Shown here one piece after another: positions 38,209 to 50,662 of a stretch of DNA of 64,000 nucleotides (its first letter is position 1; the number at the start of each line of letters is the position of its first letter). Position numbers and translations under genes: made by a program. Origin of the DNA: Physcia stellaris (lineage: Eukaryota; Ascomycota; Lecanoromycetes; Caliciales; Physciaceae); the NCBI GenBank assembly GCA_018902385.1, contig JABSSW010000068.1, positions 140,276-204,275 of the forward strand, read 5' to 3'. Below the pieces are notes generated by a model, which ran no database searches, was not told the DNA's origin, and worked only from the letters and a program-made list of their open reading frames with translations.

Positions 38209-39666
38209 TAATATTTGATTTTTATCGTGACGAGCGATGTAAATTTCACACTCGTTACGAAACGATCAACGAGTAGAAAAAAACATAATCGTTTTCAATC
38301 AATAAATTTCGTGACGATTTCATTTTTTGCACGAAATCTCTTTATCAATTGCAATGACGATGACGAAATCATTTTTACGTTTTCAACACAACAAAATTTT
38401 TCGCTCAAAGTTTTGCGAGATTAATTGACACTCGTCAAATTCTTTGTCTCGAACAGATTGCTCGTCGAAATACACGAGTAAACAAAATAAAATCGTCAAA
38501 CAATTCGTAAAAATACGCGAAATTAAAGAAAAACGTCAATTGTTCGCATGAATACGCGAATTTAAACAAAATTCAATCGTTCGTAAAGATACGCGAGCGT
38601 TTAAAACAAAAACGTCAAAATGTGAAATTTTTTTGTTGAAAAATCACGAAACATGACGTTTTCGTGAATTGAATGAAATTTACATAAAACATATTCAAAT
38701 CAACGAAACGATTCAATTGCAAATTTTCTCGTTCGAAATCAATTAATCAATGAGTTTGTTTGAACGACATTCGATTCAATGTCGATTTTTTTGTTCTTGA
38801 TGTTGATCAATTCATCGTGATGAAAAATAAAAATTTTATCATTATTTCAATAGTCGATTTTTTTGCTTGAACATTTTCGACATTCAACAAATGATTTCTA
38901 CAATAATCATTTTTTTGAAACGTTGAAACAAGAAAGAAATAAAAATCACACACATCAAATCATTTATTTCTAACAAACAAATCAACATTCAAAACATCAA
39001 ACAAAAAATTCTGAATTTCGTTTCGTTTCGTTTATTTTAATGAGTTTATTTCAACGATTTCAAAAGCGCATGCGTTGTTTTGTTCGACTTTTTACATTTT
39101 CGCAATCAACATTATAGAAAATGAATTTTATTACATCACAATAACGATACGAGAACAAATGACATGAAAAAATGAAAAACAACAATCAATATGAATTTGT
39201 CACGCAGTCAATTCAACGATTTTTTTTTACAAATTTTTGTTTGTTTGTTTGTTTGTCGTCAACACGTCATATTTCAATATTTGCAATCAATCAAAACGCG
39301 TCGATTAATAAAAACACGAAAAATTCAAATTCGACGAATTTGAAACAACATACGTTCGCGAAATCAATATCGTTTTGATGTTTTTGTTTTTGTTTTGTTC
39401 GAAATATCGATCGTTTCATTATATTAATTTGCAGATATTTTCGCGATCAAAATTCTCGTTCTTGTCGAATATATCTATTTTTTTTCTTCTCGCAAATTTT
39501 TTGTTTTCGATTTTTTTTTACGTTTATCGCATTTGTTATGAAGTTTTCAACGTCGATCACGATTAAACAAATATTTGAATCACAAACAATGAATTTTTTC
39601 GCAATGTCGATCGATAGAAAAAATGAATAATCGTTTCGCAACGAAATTTGAAAAAAAAAAAAATAA

Positions 39667-39838
39667 TGTTACGAGCGTGTCTCGAAAACATTGTCGCAAA
39701 ATTGAAAAAAACACGTTTTAAAATTTTGACATTCGCAAATTCTACACAAAACATTTCGATTTTCATCTGTACATATTTGCTTTTTAAATCAAAAATTTTC
39801 GTTTTTGCTATTTATTGATTCAAACACGATTTTTAACA
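39667..39838 (+). repeat. 3' LTR of the 38-kb element
   Basis: TGTTACGAGCG...TTAACA, 172 bp; preceded by an A-rich polypurine tract and followed by the AATGA target duplication. Confidence 0.82.
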
Positions 39839-42399
39839 AATGAAAATTTTTCGACGATTTTGTTGATACGTTAATCGATGATAAATACGCTAATTATATT
39901 AATTATATTATTTTTAATGTTCATGCGACGTTGCAGTTTTTGTATCAAATATTCGTAACAAAAAACGTCGTCAAATGTGAAAAAATTTACAATAATGATT
40001 TTTATTTTACTTATATAGAATTTCAATTTTTTCATCGAGATTTTCAAACGAATTTATCGACACAATCGAGTTTGACGCATACATTTCTGTCAATTTAAAA
40101 AAATTGAAAACGAATTGAACGATGTGCATTTGAAGCGAATATGTTTAACATGATAATTTTTACATAATGACACGTTTATCAGATATTTTATTACTACAAA
40201 AACATTTAAAAATTTAAAAGCATCGTAAGTCGTTAAATTTGTTACATATTTGAAACAAATGTATAACATATTTTTACAAATGAATTTTTTTCAAAACATG
40301 TCGAATTATAGTGTACAAATACACAGAATTTTTTTCTGATTTTATTTTGACATAAATCTAGATTCTGTTTTCATTGTAAATTGTCAATAATCGAAATTTA
40401 TATAACGATATGAATTTATCGTTTTTGATGAATGAAGTTTTTCGAAATATAATAATAATGATTTATAATTTTAAATTTTTATTATTGACATTTTACTCGA
40501 TCAAACAAAAATATCGTCACGATTTCATTTTTCGTTTTTTTTCGAATCGTTTTTTCAACATTATTTTCATTTTTGACGAGACAAAGATTTTATCGAAAAA
40601 TAACACGCGTTAAAAATTCGCGTCAAACATCAAACGAAACATGTGTATTCAATTTATCGCGTCGTTTAATTGAACACAGAATTTACGAAATACGAACGTC
40701 GCGAAATTTCAAATCATGATGAATTATTTTCAACGCGTGAAGACTCGCGATCAACACGTACAAAAAAAATATTAACATATCAACATCATCGATCAATAAT
40801 TATTTCATTCGTATCGAGATTCGAAATTGTTTGCAATAATAACGAATGTCGTTTAATCATTTCATTCGCATTGAGTTTGTTGTTGCTCGTACAATGCACG
40901 TGATTGTCGATTTATTGATACAAAAAAAATAATAAAAGCATGAATATTTACATTGCGAATACGAATTTGAATACATGACTTTGACAAAACATGATCGATT
41001 TGTTATATGATTGTTTGACAACTGTTCGAGAGAAATCGCTACAAATAACGCGAAACGAGATAATTTTCGCGAAACGAAAAATGTAATGACAACGACAATT
41101 CGAATTACATTTTCAAAAGAAATTGTTGTCATGATTCGAAAAAACGAATACGCATGTCGTTGTGTTGTTACATGTTTAAAAAGCAAAATTCGATTGAATT
41201 TGAATAAAAAATATGTTTTCGTTTCAATAGTTCATCAACACGAATAAAACAAAAATAGAATTTTGTTCAAACAAATCACATCGAATCAAAAAACAATGAT
41301 TGCGTGATTGCTATATTCATAAAAAATAAAACGATCACGTCGTTTTTATTTATCGTCGTCATTTATTTTTCGTTATTCGTCATTTTTTATTGTCACAAGC
41401 GCACGAACTTTTTCAATTCATTTTTTTTTGATTAAATTTGTCGCGAAAATTCTGTTCAATTTCGATCGCGATATTTCAAACGACGATGTCATCATAAACG
41501 ATTATTGTTTTTGAAAATGACAACGACACATGTCGATCGAAACGATCGTGCGAGAAAATTTTCATCATTAAATGATTCGAGTTGTTAAAATTGTTATATA
41601 CGACATTCGTCGTTTTTCTGAAATTATTCATCAGAATCGCGTATTTGTCGAATGAAAATTGAACAAATTTCATTTTGATTTCATTTTGCAATTCATTTAC
41701 GATCTGTTTGATCATTCAAATCGATAATATTGAAGCGTTTTCAATATTGAAAATATCGTCAAAGAATTTCGATTTTGAAACATTTTTGTTTTTGTGAATC
41801 GAACTTTTGTATGCAATTGTTTTTGATTGTGTTTTCACAAATGTTTTTTTGTACGTGAAATTTGTTTCGATTACGTTTTCATTTTTTTTTTGTTTTCATG
41901 TATTTTTTGATCATTTTTTTCATTCGTTTGAAAAGTCATTCGCAGCAGTCTGTTTTGAAGCAATTTTTTTGAAATTGTTGATTTTTTTTGAAAAGATTTT
42001 CTTGTGTCTAGTGTCAAAGAAATTCGAATTGTGTAATTGAATTGAAATGTATAAACGACAAACGTTGTAAATCGTCGATCAAATTCAATTCGTAAATTGT
42101 AAATAATTTGTTTTATCGTTATAATTTTCAAAGAAACATTGTTTCATCATTTTCAATAATACGCTTTATGATTTGAAACGATTGATGTTATTGAAATCAC
42201 AATATGAATTTGCTTTTTTTTATTTTGTTTATGTTTGATCGTTTCAAAAAGCGCGATTTTGATTATTGAATTTTGCGAATTGATTGAAGTTTTGATTTTG
42301 TTGCAATCGATGAAATTTTCAAAATTGTTTTTGATGACGAACAAAAATGCAATTTTTTCATGATTTTGAATACATAATTGAATTGCGTGAACAAATGTG

Positions 42400-43230
42400 A
42401 AATCAAATTGTGAAACGATTTTTGAATTTGACGACGAAAAAATTTTTTGTTTGTTTCGTTTGTTTGTTTGAAATTTTGCAACATCACGACGTGAATTTGA
42501 AATGATGTTTGAAAAAAATGTAAATACGTATCGTTTGCAATAACGTTGTTTATAAATTTGATTCGCGATGTCAATTTTTTCGTTTGATGATTTCTAGAAA
42601 TATCGCGCAATGAATTCTCGTCAAACGAAATTTTTGCGCATTCATTAATTTTTTGTTTTTATCGATGAGAAAAATGCGTATCGAAATCGTCATTATTCAC
42701 GATTCGAATTCGCATCGATGATGATTCATTGTTTACACGAATTTCTATTGAAACACGAAACGATTCATTTTTCATGATGCTAATATCGCGAAAATCATTC
42801 AGATCGTAAATCAAATTTTGATTTTTTTTCGACATGATGTTTGAATTTTTCAATATTCGAAGCAATTGACGATATTTCAAATATTTTACAAATAGTTCAA
42901 CGTTAAAAACAAACATACTCGATGAATTTTCGAATTGTAAATTTCTCACGATTGCGTTAAATATTTGAACAATTTGTCGCATCGATTGACAATAAATAAC
43001 AAAATCGTTCACATTTTTTCGTGTAACGAATTTGCTCGAAAATTGATTCGCGATTGTTAATTGAGCAAAAAAAAACGTCGAAAACGAAACGATTTGTGAA
43101 AAAACAAACGAAAAAACAAAAAAAGAAAACGAATTGACAAAAAAAAAACGAATTGACGAAATAAAAAAACTAAACAATATTGAAAATGTAAATTTGACAC
43201 ATGAGCAGAAAAAATCAAACATTCAAATCA
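42400..43230 (-). repeat. inverted repeat family R3, copy 2 (relic coding unit)
   Basis: Opposite orientation to copy 1. A 187-aa frame (42659-43222) and a 115-aa frame (42263-42610) are the counterparts. A further minus frame (43215-43529) lies upstream. The stop of the 187-aa frame is TAA where copy 1 has TGA, a G-to-A change. Confidence 0.8.
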
Positions 43231-43687
43231 TTGATTTTGTTGACAAAATTTCGAAAAATGCTCGATGAAATTTCAACTGTTGACATTTTGAATGAGCACA
43301 ATTCAAACGCATCATTGACTCGTAAATCACATCGAATGTACAATTTAGAAATGATTTGAAATTTGCGTTTTCGTTTAAAATTTTGAAATTTGAATCGTTG
43401 CGATTGTTGCGTCATTTGTGATTGATCATCGTTTGAAAATAATACAACGATTTCGTTGTCATCAAAAATTTCTATCACACGATTGTCGAGATTGATTAAC
43501 AAACTACGCGAACGTCTAACATATTGCAATTGTTGTTTTTATAAATTCGTAAAAATTGATTATTTACAATCAATTGCGAAACTCATTTCAATTGAAAATG
43601 ATGTTTAAAAACATTTTAGCGTCGTTGAGTCGTTTAAAAGCATTGAAATCAATGAATCTAGAAAATTTTCTAATTCGTTGTCGATAT

Positions 43688-43859
43688 TGTTATGATAAAA
43701 CGTGTGATTTAATAATGTGATTGATAAAATGATTGAATTGTTACTATTTGAAAAACAAAAAACAAAATATAAATTCGTGTCGAAATTTTGCGAAAACGTT
43801 AATCTTTTTTGATCAAAATATTTTAATTTCAAATCTATGTGAAAATTTAAATCGTAACA
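43688..43859 (-). repeat. LTR, left copy
   Basis: 172 bp, aligns with 46084-46255 with about ten transitions, mostly at CpT/ApG, and one clear transversion. Confidence 0.78.
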
Positions 43860-45370
43860 AATATTCACGAAAAAGAAAAAAAATTGCGTTTTCGCAATCA
43901 ATGCATTGAATGATTCGTAAATGACGATGCAAATTATTGTTCGATTCGAAAATATCGTTGCAGATGCGACAAACATGCGAAAAATTTGAAAAATTGAATA
44001 GACGAGCAAAGAATTTGCAAAATGCGATCATTGATTGAAAACATGAAATATTTGACATTTTGTATGACAGAATGCTCGATATTTTCGAAATAAATGAAGT
44101 AAATAGACGATGAGAAAACGTCGATATTTTGTATAATAAAATGATCGATTTCTCAAATTATTTGTTGAAATTATTGAATTTGACGCGATTCGATTTCGCG
44201 AACGTATGTTGTTGAAAATTCATCGAATTTGAAATTTTCGAGTTTTGATTAATCGACTTGTTGTGATTGACTGCAAATCTGAAATAAAACGTAATTTTGA
44301 ATTGATGAAAAATTTTTGAAAAAAATTCAATTTTTTTGATGTGTAGTAGATTTGATTTCGTGCGTTTTTCAACAAACATTTCGAACAAATCATCGATAAT
44401 AAAATATGATTTTTGATGTTTTGATATTGATTTTTGAGAAAAAATATATTGCGAAACAGACGAGCAAATAGTTGATGCAATCTTCGCGATATTTGATATT
44501 CGTTTTGATGTCGAAATTGAAAAACGTGAAGATTTCGATGCAATGACTGAGCGTGAAACTATTTCGATTCAAAATATTGATTTTTTTGATGTTGTAATCG
44601 ATGCAATAAATGATGTATTTGAAAATGAAAATTTCGAAATCGAATTTGTTTCGCTAGAAAATGATGTGAACATCAATGTTGATTGACTCGATGATGAAAA
44701 TGTTATAAAAAATGTAAACATTGCGATTGTAATTTTGACGAACTTCGCTTTCAATGTGAAAAAGAAAATTATTGATGCAAATGTTGCAATTGATGTAAAT
44801 ATTGCGAATTCGTTTAATGTAAATTTCGCGATATCGTTTGCAAATTTCTTCTGATGATGATTTTGCATATGAATATGAAATTTGATATTGTTAAAAAATT
44901 TCGTTGCAACGTTTGCATGCAAATGTTTTTGCTCGTTTTTTGATCAAACGAGTTTTTTCGATTTGACGAATTTTCTCGATTTGTTGTTGTTTTGCACGTT
45001 TTTTGTCAAAACGAATTTGTTTTGCAAAACGTTTTGCATGTTTTTTGATCAAACAAATTTTTTTTGTTTGTCGAATTTCGATTTGTTGTTGTAGCAAACG
45101 TTTTACACGTTTTTTGATCACGCGAGTTTCGTTTGCAAAACGTGTTGTTTTGATTTGTTGTTTTGCACGTTTTTTGATCAAACGAGTTTTTTGTATTTGA
45201 CGAGTTTTTTCAACGAGACGTGCATTTTCGACGAAACGTGTTGTTTCGATTTGTTGTTGTTGCAATTTTGCAAAACGTCGTTTTTCGACAAAATATGTTG
45301 TTTGTTTTACGAAATCGAATGTTTTGAATAGATGAAAACAAAAATTATCGATGTTTTTTATCATTTTCAT
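43813..45370 (-). pseudogene. broken gene: Gln/Lys-rich coiled coil plus C2H2-type zinc fingers
   Basis: From 45,370 leftward the minus strand encodes tandem segments of the type QQQIE..RQIEKTRLIKKRAK (~22 residues each, 44,925-45,300), then FACKRC and, after a one-base frame shift, NNIKFHIHMQNHH. Joined by eye this has the C-x2-C-x12-H-x4-H spacing of a classical finger. A second finger-like motif lies at ~43,915-43,985: VCRICNDIF with SNNNLHRH and a later Cys, i.e. C-x2-C-x12-H-x5-C spacing. Frames at 44158-44388 and 44569-44922 fill the middle. It may be the gag-like product of the surrounding LTR element, and it is non-functional as it stands. Confidence 0.5.
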
Positions 45371-46083
45371 TTACATGAATTGCGAAAACTCGTAAAATCA
45401 TTCATTTGCGCAATTTGCAAAACAACATTGCATTATCAAATGTGAATGTATAATCGTACGATCGATTAAATGTTCTAAATTATCGAGAAACTCGTTGACG
45501 TCTCGATAAAATGTCATTTCTTCACGCAGAACGTGATTTTTTGAATTTTGTGTCGAAACAGAAAAATCGAAATGAAAAACGTCGAGTTCTTGTTGATATG
45601 TTTGAACTCAATGAAAATAATGAAATGAATATTGAAAATCGAAATATTTTGACGAGTTTGAATAACTCGAAAAAATTATGATGAAAAAATTAATGAATGC
45701 AAAAAATATTGATTTCGATGAACATGAAAAATTCGATGATTTTTTGAAAATGAAAAATGTTGACGAGTTGTAATTCGAATAAATAAATTTTATGAAAAAT
45801 TTTGATGTCATGCGACTAGATGTTGAATAATTAAATGTCATTATTGATTAAATGTTCGAAAATTAAATTGTTCGAAAATTAAATTGTTGCAAACAACTAA
45901 ATGTATTTAATAAATATTCATTTTGTCGTGTTATCGATTTCGCGCAATGTTTTCGATGCAATATGTGTTTCGTAATAAAATTTTCGCGTTCGAGCGAATT
46001 ATTTGTACTCGATTGTTTTTGCAAAAAATTAAATGATTTAACGATAAAAATTAAATAATCGAAAACATGATGATGCTATCATT

Positions 46084-46255
46084 TGTTACGATAAAACGTG
46101 TGAGTTAATAATGTGATTGATAAAATGATTGAATTGTTACTATTTGAAAAACAAAAAATAAAATATGAATTCGTGTCGAGATTTTGCGAAAACGCTAATT
46201 TTTTCTAATCAAAATATTTTAATTTCAAATTTATGTGAAGATTTAAATCGTAACA
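46084..46255 (-). repeat. LTR, right copy
   Basis: 172 bp; intact TGTTACGA and TCGTAACA ends. Confidence 0.78.
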
Positions 46256-48199
46256 AATACGCTTGACTCATTGTATCGAGACTAGATGAAAATTTGATTA
46301 TTTTCATTTTTAATAGTCGAAAAGAATCGAAAACAGATTTTTCTTGTACACAAATTGATTTGTTCGTGACGATTTCGTCGTTTGTCATTGTATCATTAAC
46401 AATAATCAACAAATATTTCATCGCGATTGCTACGCGATTGCGCAAACAATCGAGAAATGAAATGAACGTTTATCGAAATTAAATTGAAATGTTGATAAAA
46501 AGAATGATAATAACGAGACGAAAAAAAAAATGAAAACGAATAATTAATTGAATGAACGAATGAATCGATTTTGTGTAAATAATTTCAAAATCGTGTCGAA
46601 ATGAATTTGATCGCACATAAAAAAAATTTGTTTCGTATATATTAGTTTTTTTTTTTTTCGTGAATCACGTTTGTATTTGCAATACGTATTGATTGAACAA
46701 TTTTTCATTCTTTGTACGAAATTTTATTAATGTAAATTGATTTCTACATCAAATTTTGTTTTTACAACAAGTTTTTCAATTTTATGCATTCGCGAACGAT
46801 CGTTTCAATGTTCGCAATCAAAAAATTGCATTTTTCGTCAACAACGTTCATTTACGATTATCGTCGAGAAAATTGCATTTCATTGATCATCGTATCTCGA
46901 CGCGATTTTGATTCAATTTCGCGAAAAATCGCTCAATGTCGCGTTTTCGCGAGCAATCGTTTGTATTCAATGTCGAGTTTTGAAACAACGTCGTGACAAA
47001 AAAAATCTTTGAAAAATGCAAACATTTTTCGAATCATTTCGATGACTCGTGTGATAATTACAAATGAATCGATCACGACTTTTATTGCTTTGTACGAGAC
47101 AAAAACGACGAACAATCAAATTTTGCAAATGAAAAATTTGATGTTAACGATGACGAAAAAAACGACGAACGAATCATCGTGAAACGATTTTGAAAAAATT
47201 TCGATTGCGAAAAAAAAAAATTCGTCGAATCGTGCGACGCGATAAATTTCGACAATTCAAATGATTGTTGTCATTTTCTAAATAACGTGTTTGAACGTTT
47301 GAACGATTGACGTTATTTTAAAATATTTTTTTTGCGCATTGATCAAAACTAATAATTCGAATGTTGATAACGTTATTGATAAAATTCAATTTCGCATTAA
47401 TTTGATTAATAAACAAATCGTTTCGTTTTTTTTATTTCAAATTTTACATTTGTTTGCAATGATTTTTTCAATCGATTTCGTTGTCATTCAATGCGTAACA
47501 ATTTTTCATGTTTCAAATTTTCATCACGCGTTATAGACGTTTTCGCAAAACAACAAATTTGTTGTCGTCGTCGCGAACAAATCTATGTCGTCATTGTTAA
47601 ATTTCAAACGTCAATTATTCGTCGTGATCAACAATCTCGATAATCAATTTATTGTTGTCAAAAGTTTTTTCGTTTTTTTTTTTCGAGTTTTTCATTTTTT
47701 TACAATTTCAATCGATTACGAAACGTCTGCGAATTTGTTTTTTCGTTTTAAAAAAAAACGTCATTTTGTCGTTTTCGAAGTTGTCGCGTTGTAAATTCTT
47801 TTTTAACAACATGTGAATTCGCAAACAATGTTGTTTTTTTCATCAAAAATTCGAATTGTGTCAAAAATCGCGATTATTTCATCAATGAGAAATTTTTGCA
47901 TCAAATAAACGTTAATGCAAAAATTGTTTTAATCAATAATAAATTAAAAATTAAATTTTGATGTTGAAAAAAATCAACACAAAATTTAATCAAATTTGTC
48001 GTTATTTTGTCGATTTGAATTGCGCGAAAGTAAACAAACATTCGAAAACAAAAAAATATTAAAAATGTAAAATGATTCGCGTGCGTAAAAATGTTCGAAA
48101 TTCGCGTTTTCATTGATATGTACATTTATTGTTGAATATTCGATTTTGAAAATCGTTGTTCATCGAGAGCGAAAAAGATAATTATTGTCGTCAATGTTG

Positions 48200-48440
48200 T
48201 TTTTTGAAGATGAAATAAAACGATGCAACAAATGAATGAAATTTTTGAAAAACGACGTTTTTCACGTTAGAAAATCGATTGATGAATGAATACGAAACAA
48301 AAAAAATGATTTTAATCGTCGATGTCGATGTTCGAAAATAAAATGAAACGATGCAACAAATGAATGAAAACAATCAAAAACAACATTTATCACATTATGA
48401 AAACGATTGACGAAATGAATAAAAAACAAAAAACAATGCG
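48200..48440 (+). repeat. two-unit tandem repeat, period 128 bp
   Basis: CGATGCAACAAATGAATGAA occurs at 48221 and 48349, with alignable flanks on both sides. Non-coding. Confidence 0.8.
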
Positions 48441-48530
48441 ACGAAAAGAAAATATCGCGAATTCGCGAAAATTTTCAAAAAAATACGTTTTTATTTATAT
48501 CGAGTCAAATTCAAAATAGATATTGATGAT

Positions 48531-48692
48531 TTTGATCGCTCAATTCAATCGTTCTATTCAACGATCGACGAGTAAATATCGCGAATTTTGATCGCTCAAT
48601 ACAATCGTTCTATTCAAAAATCGACGAATAAATATCGCGAATTTTAATCGTTCAATACGATCATTTTGTCGAAATGTCGCAAATAAATAGTG
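48531..48692 (+). repeat. 56-bp tandem repeat, three units
   Basis: Units begin TTTGATCGCTCAAT or TTTAATCGTTCAAT at 48531, 48587 and 48643. Each contains a GACGA(G/A)TAAATATCGCGAA-type block except the more diverged third. Confidence 0.85.
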
Positions 48693-50500
48693 ATAACATC
48701 GTTTCGTTGCGCAAAAAAAAAATTTGTCGAAATTTACAAACGATATCGATATTATCGTTCGAATCACGAAAAGAAAAAATTGCATTTTAATTGAAATTAT
48801 GAATTTTGCGCAATGATTTCGTCACGTCTGAAACGTCAAAAAGAAAATAATAAAAATTTGTTTCGTAATACACATCAATTAAAAAAAAATTTATTGCAAA
48901 AAAAAAAATATCGCGTTGATACACAAATTCGATTTTAAAAATCGTTATAATTTGAAAATATCATTACGTCGATTGAATTTTTCAAAATACGATCAAAATT
49001 CAACAAATAGATGTGTAATTTACAAAAAAATCTGCATTTAAATTGAATTGTTTGAAAACAAAATGAAATATTTCAATTCGTAATTTCTGAAAATTTGTTT
49101 TTGTTTAAAATCAAAACAAACATCTTTTTCAATAAAATGTGTGTAAAGTATCAAATGAAATAAAAACAATAAACATTAACAATTGCGTGTCAAAAAATGA
49201 AAAACAACGATCGTGAAAATTTATTTGATTTAAATTAATAATCGACATGCAAATTCATTTCTTTTCAATGATTTCAATGTTTGTTTCGTTTTTTCGAGTT
49301 TAATTTTTTGAATTGTGAATATCATTTTCATCTCATTTGATATCTCATCGATTAATTTTTAGAAATCGTTTAGATTTGCAAAACGTTGATTTTTTTATTT
49401 CATATTTTATCGATCAATTTCTGAATTCTGTTTGAATTTGCAAAAAGAAATTGTTTGAATTTGCAAATTTTTGTTTTCATTTAATATTTCATAATTCAAT
49501 TTTCATAAATTGCGTAAATTTTCAGAATTTTGATTTGTTTATATTTCATTAATGAGTTTCAAATCAACAATGACATTCGTAAAAACATTCGTAAAATTAA
49601 CATTCGTAATGATTATCGAACGTCGTATCAACGTTCATTTGAAATGAATAAATCAACGTTTAATGATTCAATTCAATGTTTTCAAACATATCGACGAATT
49701 GAAATATTTTTTGAAATACAAAACACGCGACATAAATGTTGCAAATTTGATACGAAATATTAAAAATTTTGTCATGATTATGAGTCATGAAATAAAACGC
49801 TTTATGACGAATTTTTATGAATTGATTGAAAAATTATCAATGAATCGTTTGAAATTGCAAGACGATCGTTGAACACAAATGAAAAATAAAAAAACGATTT
49901 TTCGTTTTGAAAAAAAACGAAAATCTCGAACAAAAAAAGAAATTGAAACAATTTTGAAATTTCGACAACGTGAAACAAATGATGTTATCGCACGCATTTG
50001 CAAAAATTTTGAACGTTTTTAACAATGTCGTCAAAACATATTCGAATGTCGATCGAATACGATCAATAATGAAAAACGCAATAATGAACAAATTGAATGT
50101 TGAAAATTCAAAAAAACGAAAAAATTCAAATGTTACAATTGAAAATTTAACACAAATTTTGAAAAAAAAAATACGACAATGCAACATTTTTTACGACGAA
50201 TTTTTTGTCACAATTGAATTTGATACGAACAAATCGCGAACTAGAATATAGATTTAACGATTTTTTCATTACAAATCGTGCAAAAACATTGCTCAATATT
50301 TTTCACGTTTTTTCGAAATTTTTTTACGTTTCATCGAACGTTTCAATTCGATTGATCAACGAATCGACAATTTCAACATTTTTTTCTCGTCAACATATTT
50401 TATATTTCGACGTTTTTTCGAGCATTTCGATTTCATCGATCGAAAAACAAACAATTTCGACGTTTTTTCGTCGTTCACAAATTTCATTTTTTCAATTTTC

Positions 50501-50662
50501 GTGTTTTTCACGATTTTTCGTGTTTTCGTGTTTTTCGCGATTTTTCGTGTCTTTGTGCGTTTCGCGACTTCTCGTGTTTTTGTGCGTTTCGCGATTTCTC
50601 GTATTTTTGTGAATTTCGCGACTTCTCGTGTTTTTGTATTTTTCGCGATTTTTAGTGTTTTC
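50501..50662. repeat. 27-bp minisatellite, six units, open on both strands
   Basis: Six contiguous 27-bp units, consensus roughly GTGNNTTTCGCGANTTCTCGTGTTTTT. On the minus strand they read as a 9-residue repeat (K-T-R-E-V-A-K-R-T type) inside a 113-aa frame; on the plus strand as a hydrophobic 9-residue repeat. There are no unique spacers, so this is not a CRISPR array. The array is richer in CpG than its surroundings. Confidence 0.85.

Larger units (their letters stand above)
38032..39838 (+). mobile_element. LTR retrotransposon, short (1.8 kb), mutated, with exact target duplication
   Basis: The left LTR is 38032-38208 (177 bp) and the right LTR 39667-39838 (172 bp). They begin TGTTACGA(A/G)CG and end GACA or AACA. 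The flanks are AATGA (38027-38031) and AATGA (39839-39843), an exact 5-bp target-site duplication. A purine-rich tract (GAAATTTGAAAAAAAAAAAA) directly precedes the right LTR, fitting a polypurine tract and plus orientation. The internal part is only ~1.46 kb, too short for gag-pol, so it is a non-autonomous or internally deleted element. A fragment near 39,290-39,375 (AINQNASINKNTKNSNSTNL, then KQHTFAKS) resembles one at 44,170-44,290. The LTRs now differ mainly by transitions at CpT/ApG. Confidence 0.82.
43688..46255 (-). mobile_element. probable LTR retrotransposon relic (2.6 kb) encoding a zinc-finger/coiled-coil protein
   Basis: Two 172-bp LTRs, 43688-43859 and 46084-46255, start TGTTA(T/C)GATAAAACG and end AAATCGTAACA, giving near-perfect TGTTACGA/TCGTAACA termini. 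Minus-strand relic frames between them (45370 down to 43813) encode a Gln/Lys coiled coil, C2H2-type fingers and a C-terminal part running into the left LTR, so the element is probably read leftward. The flanks are GATAT (left) and AATAC (right), which fit an original GATAC after one C-to-T and one G-to-A change. Alternatively the left LTR could be a solo copy, since its own right flank is AATAT. No clear polypurine tract is visible. Confidence 0.6.

Noticed and set aside
43688-43859. Treating the left LTR as a solo LTR with GATAT/AATAT duplication
   Set aside because: Possible, but the pair with 46084-46255 and the coding relics running into this LTR make a two-LTR element (GATAT/AATAC flanks, two transitions from GATAC) the simpler reading. 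Not decisive.
50501-50662. CRISPR-like array
   Set aside because: Units are contiguous with no spacers, the genome is eukaryotic and there are no cas genes.
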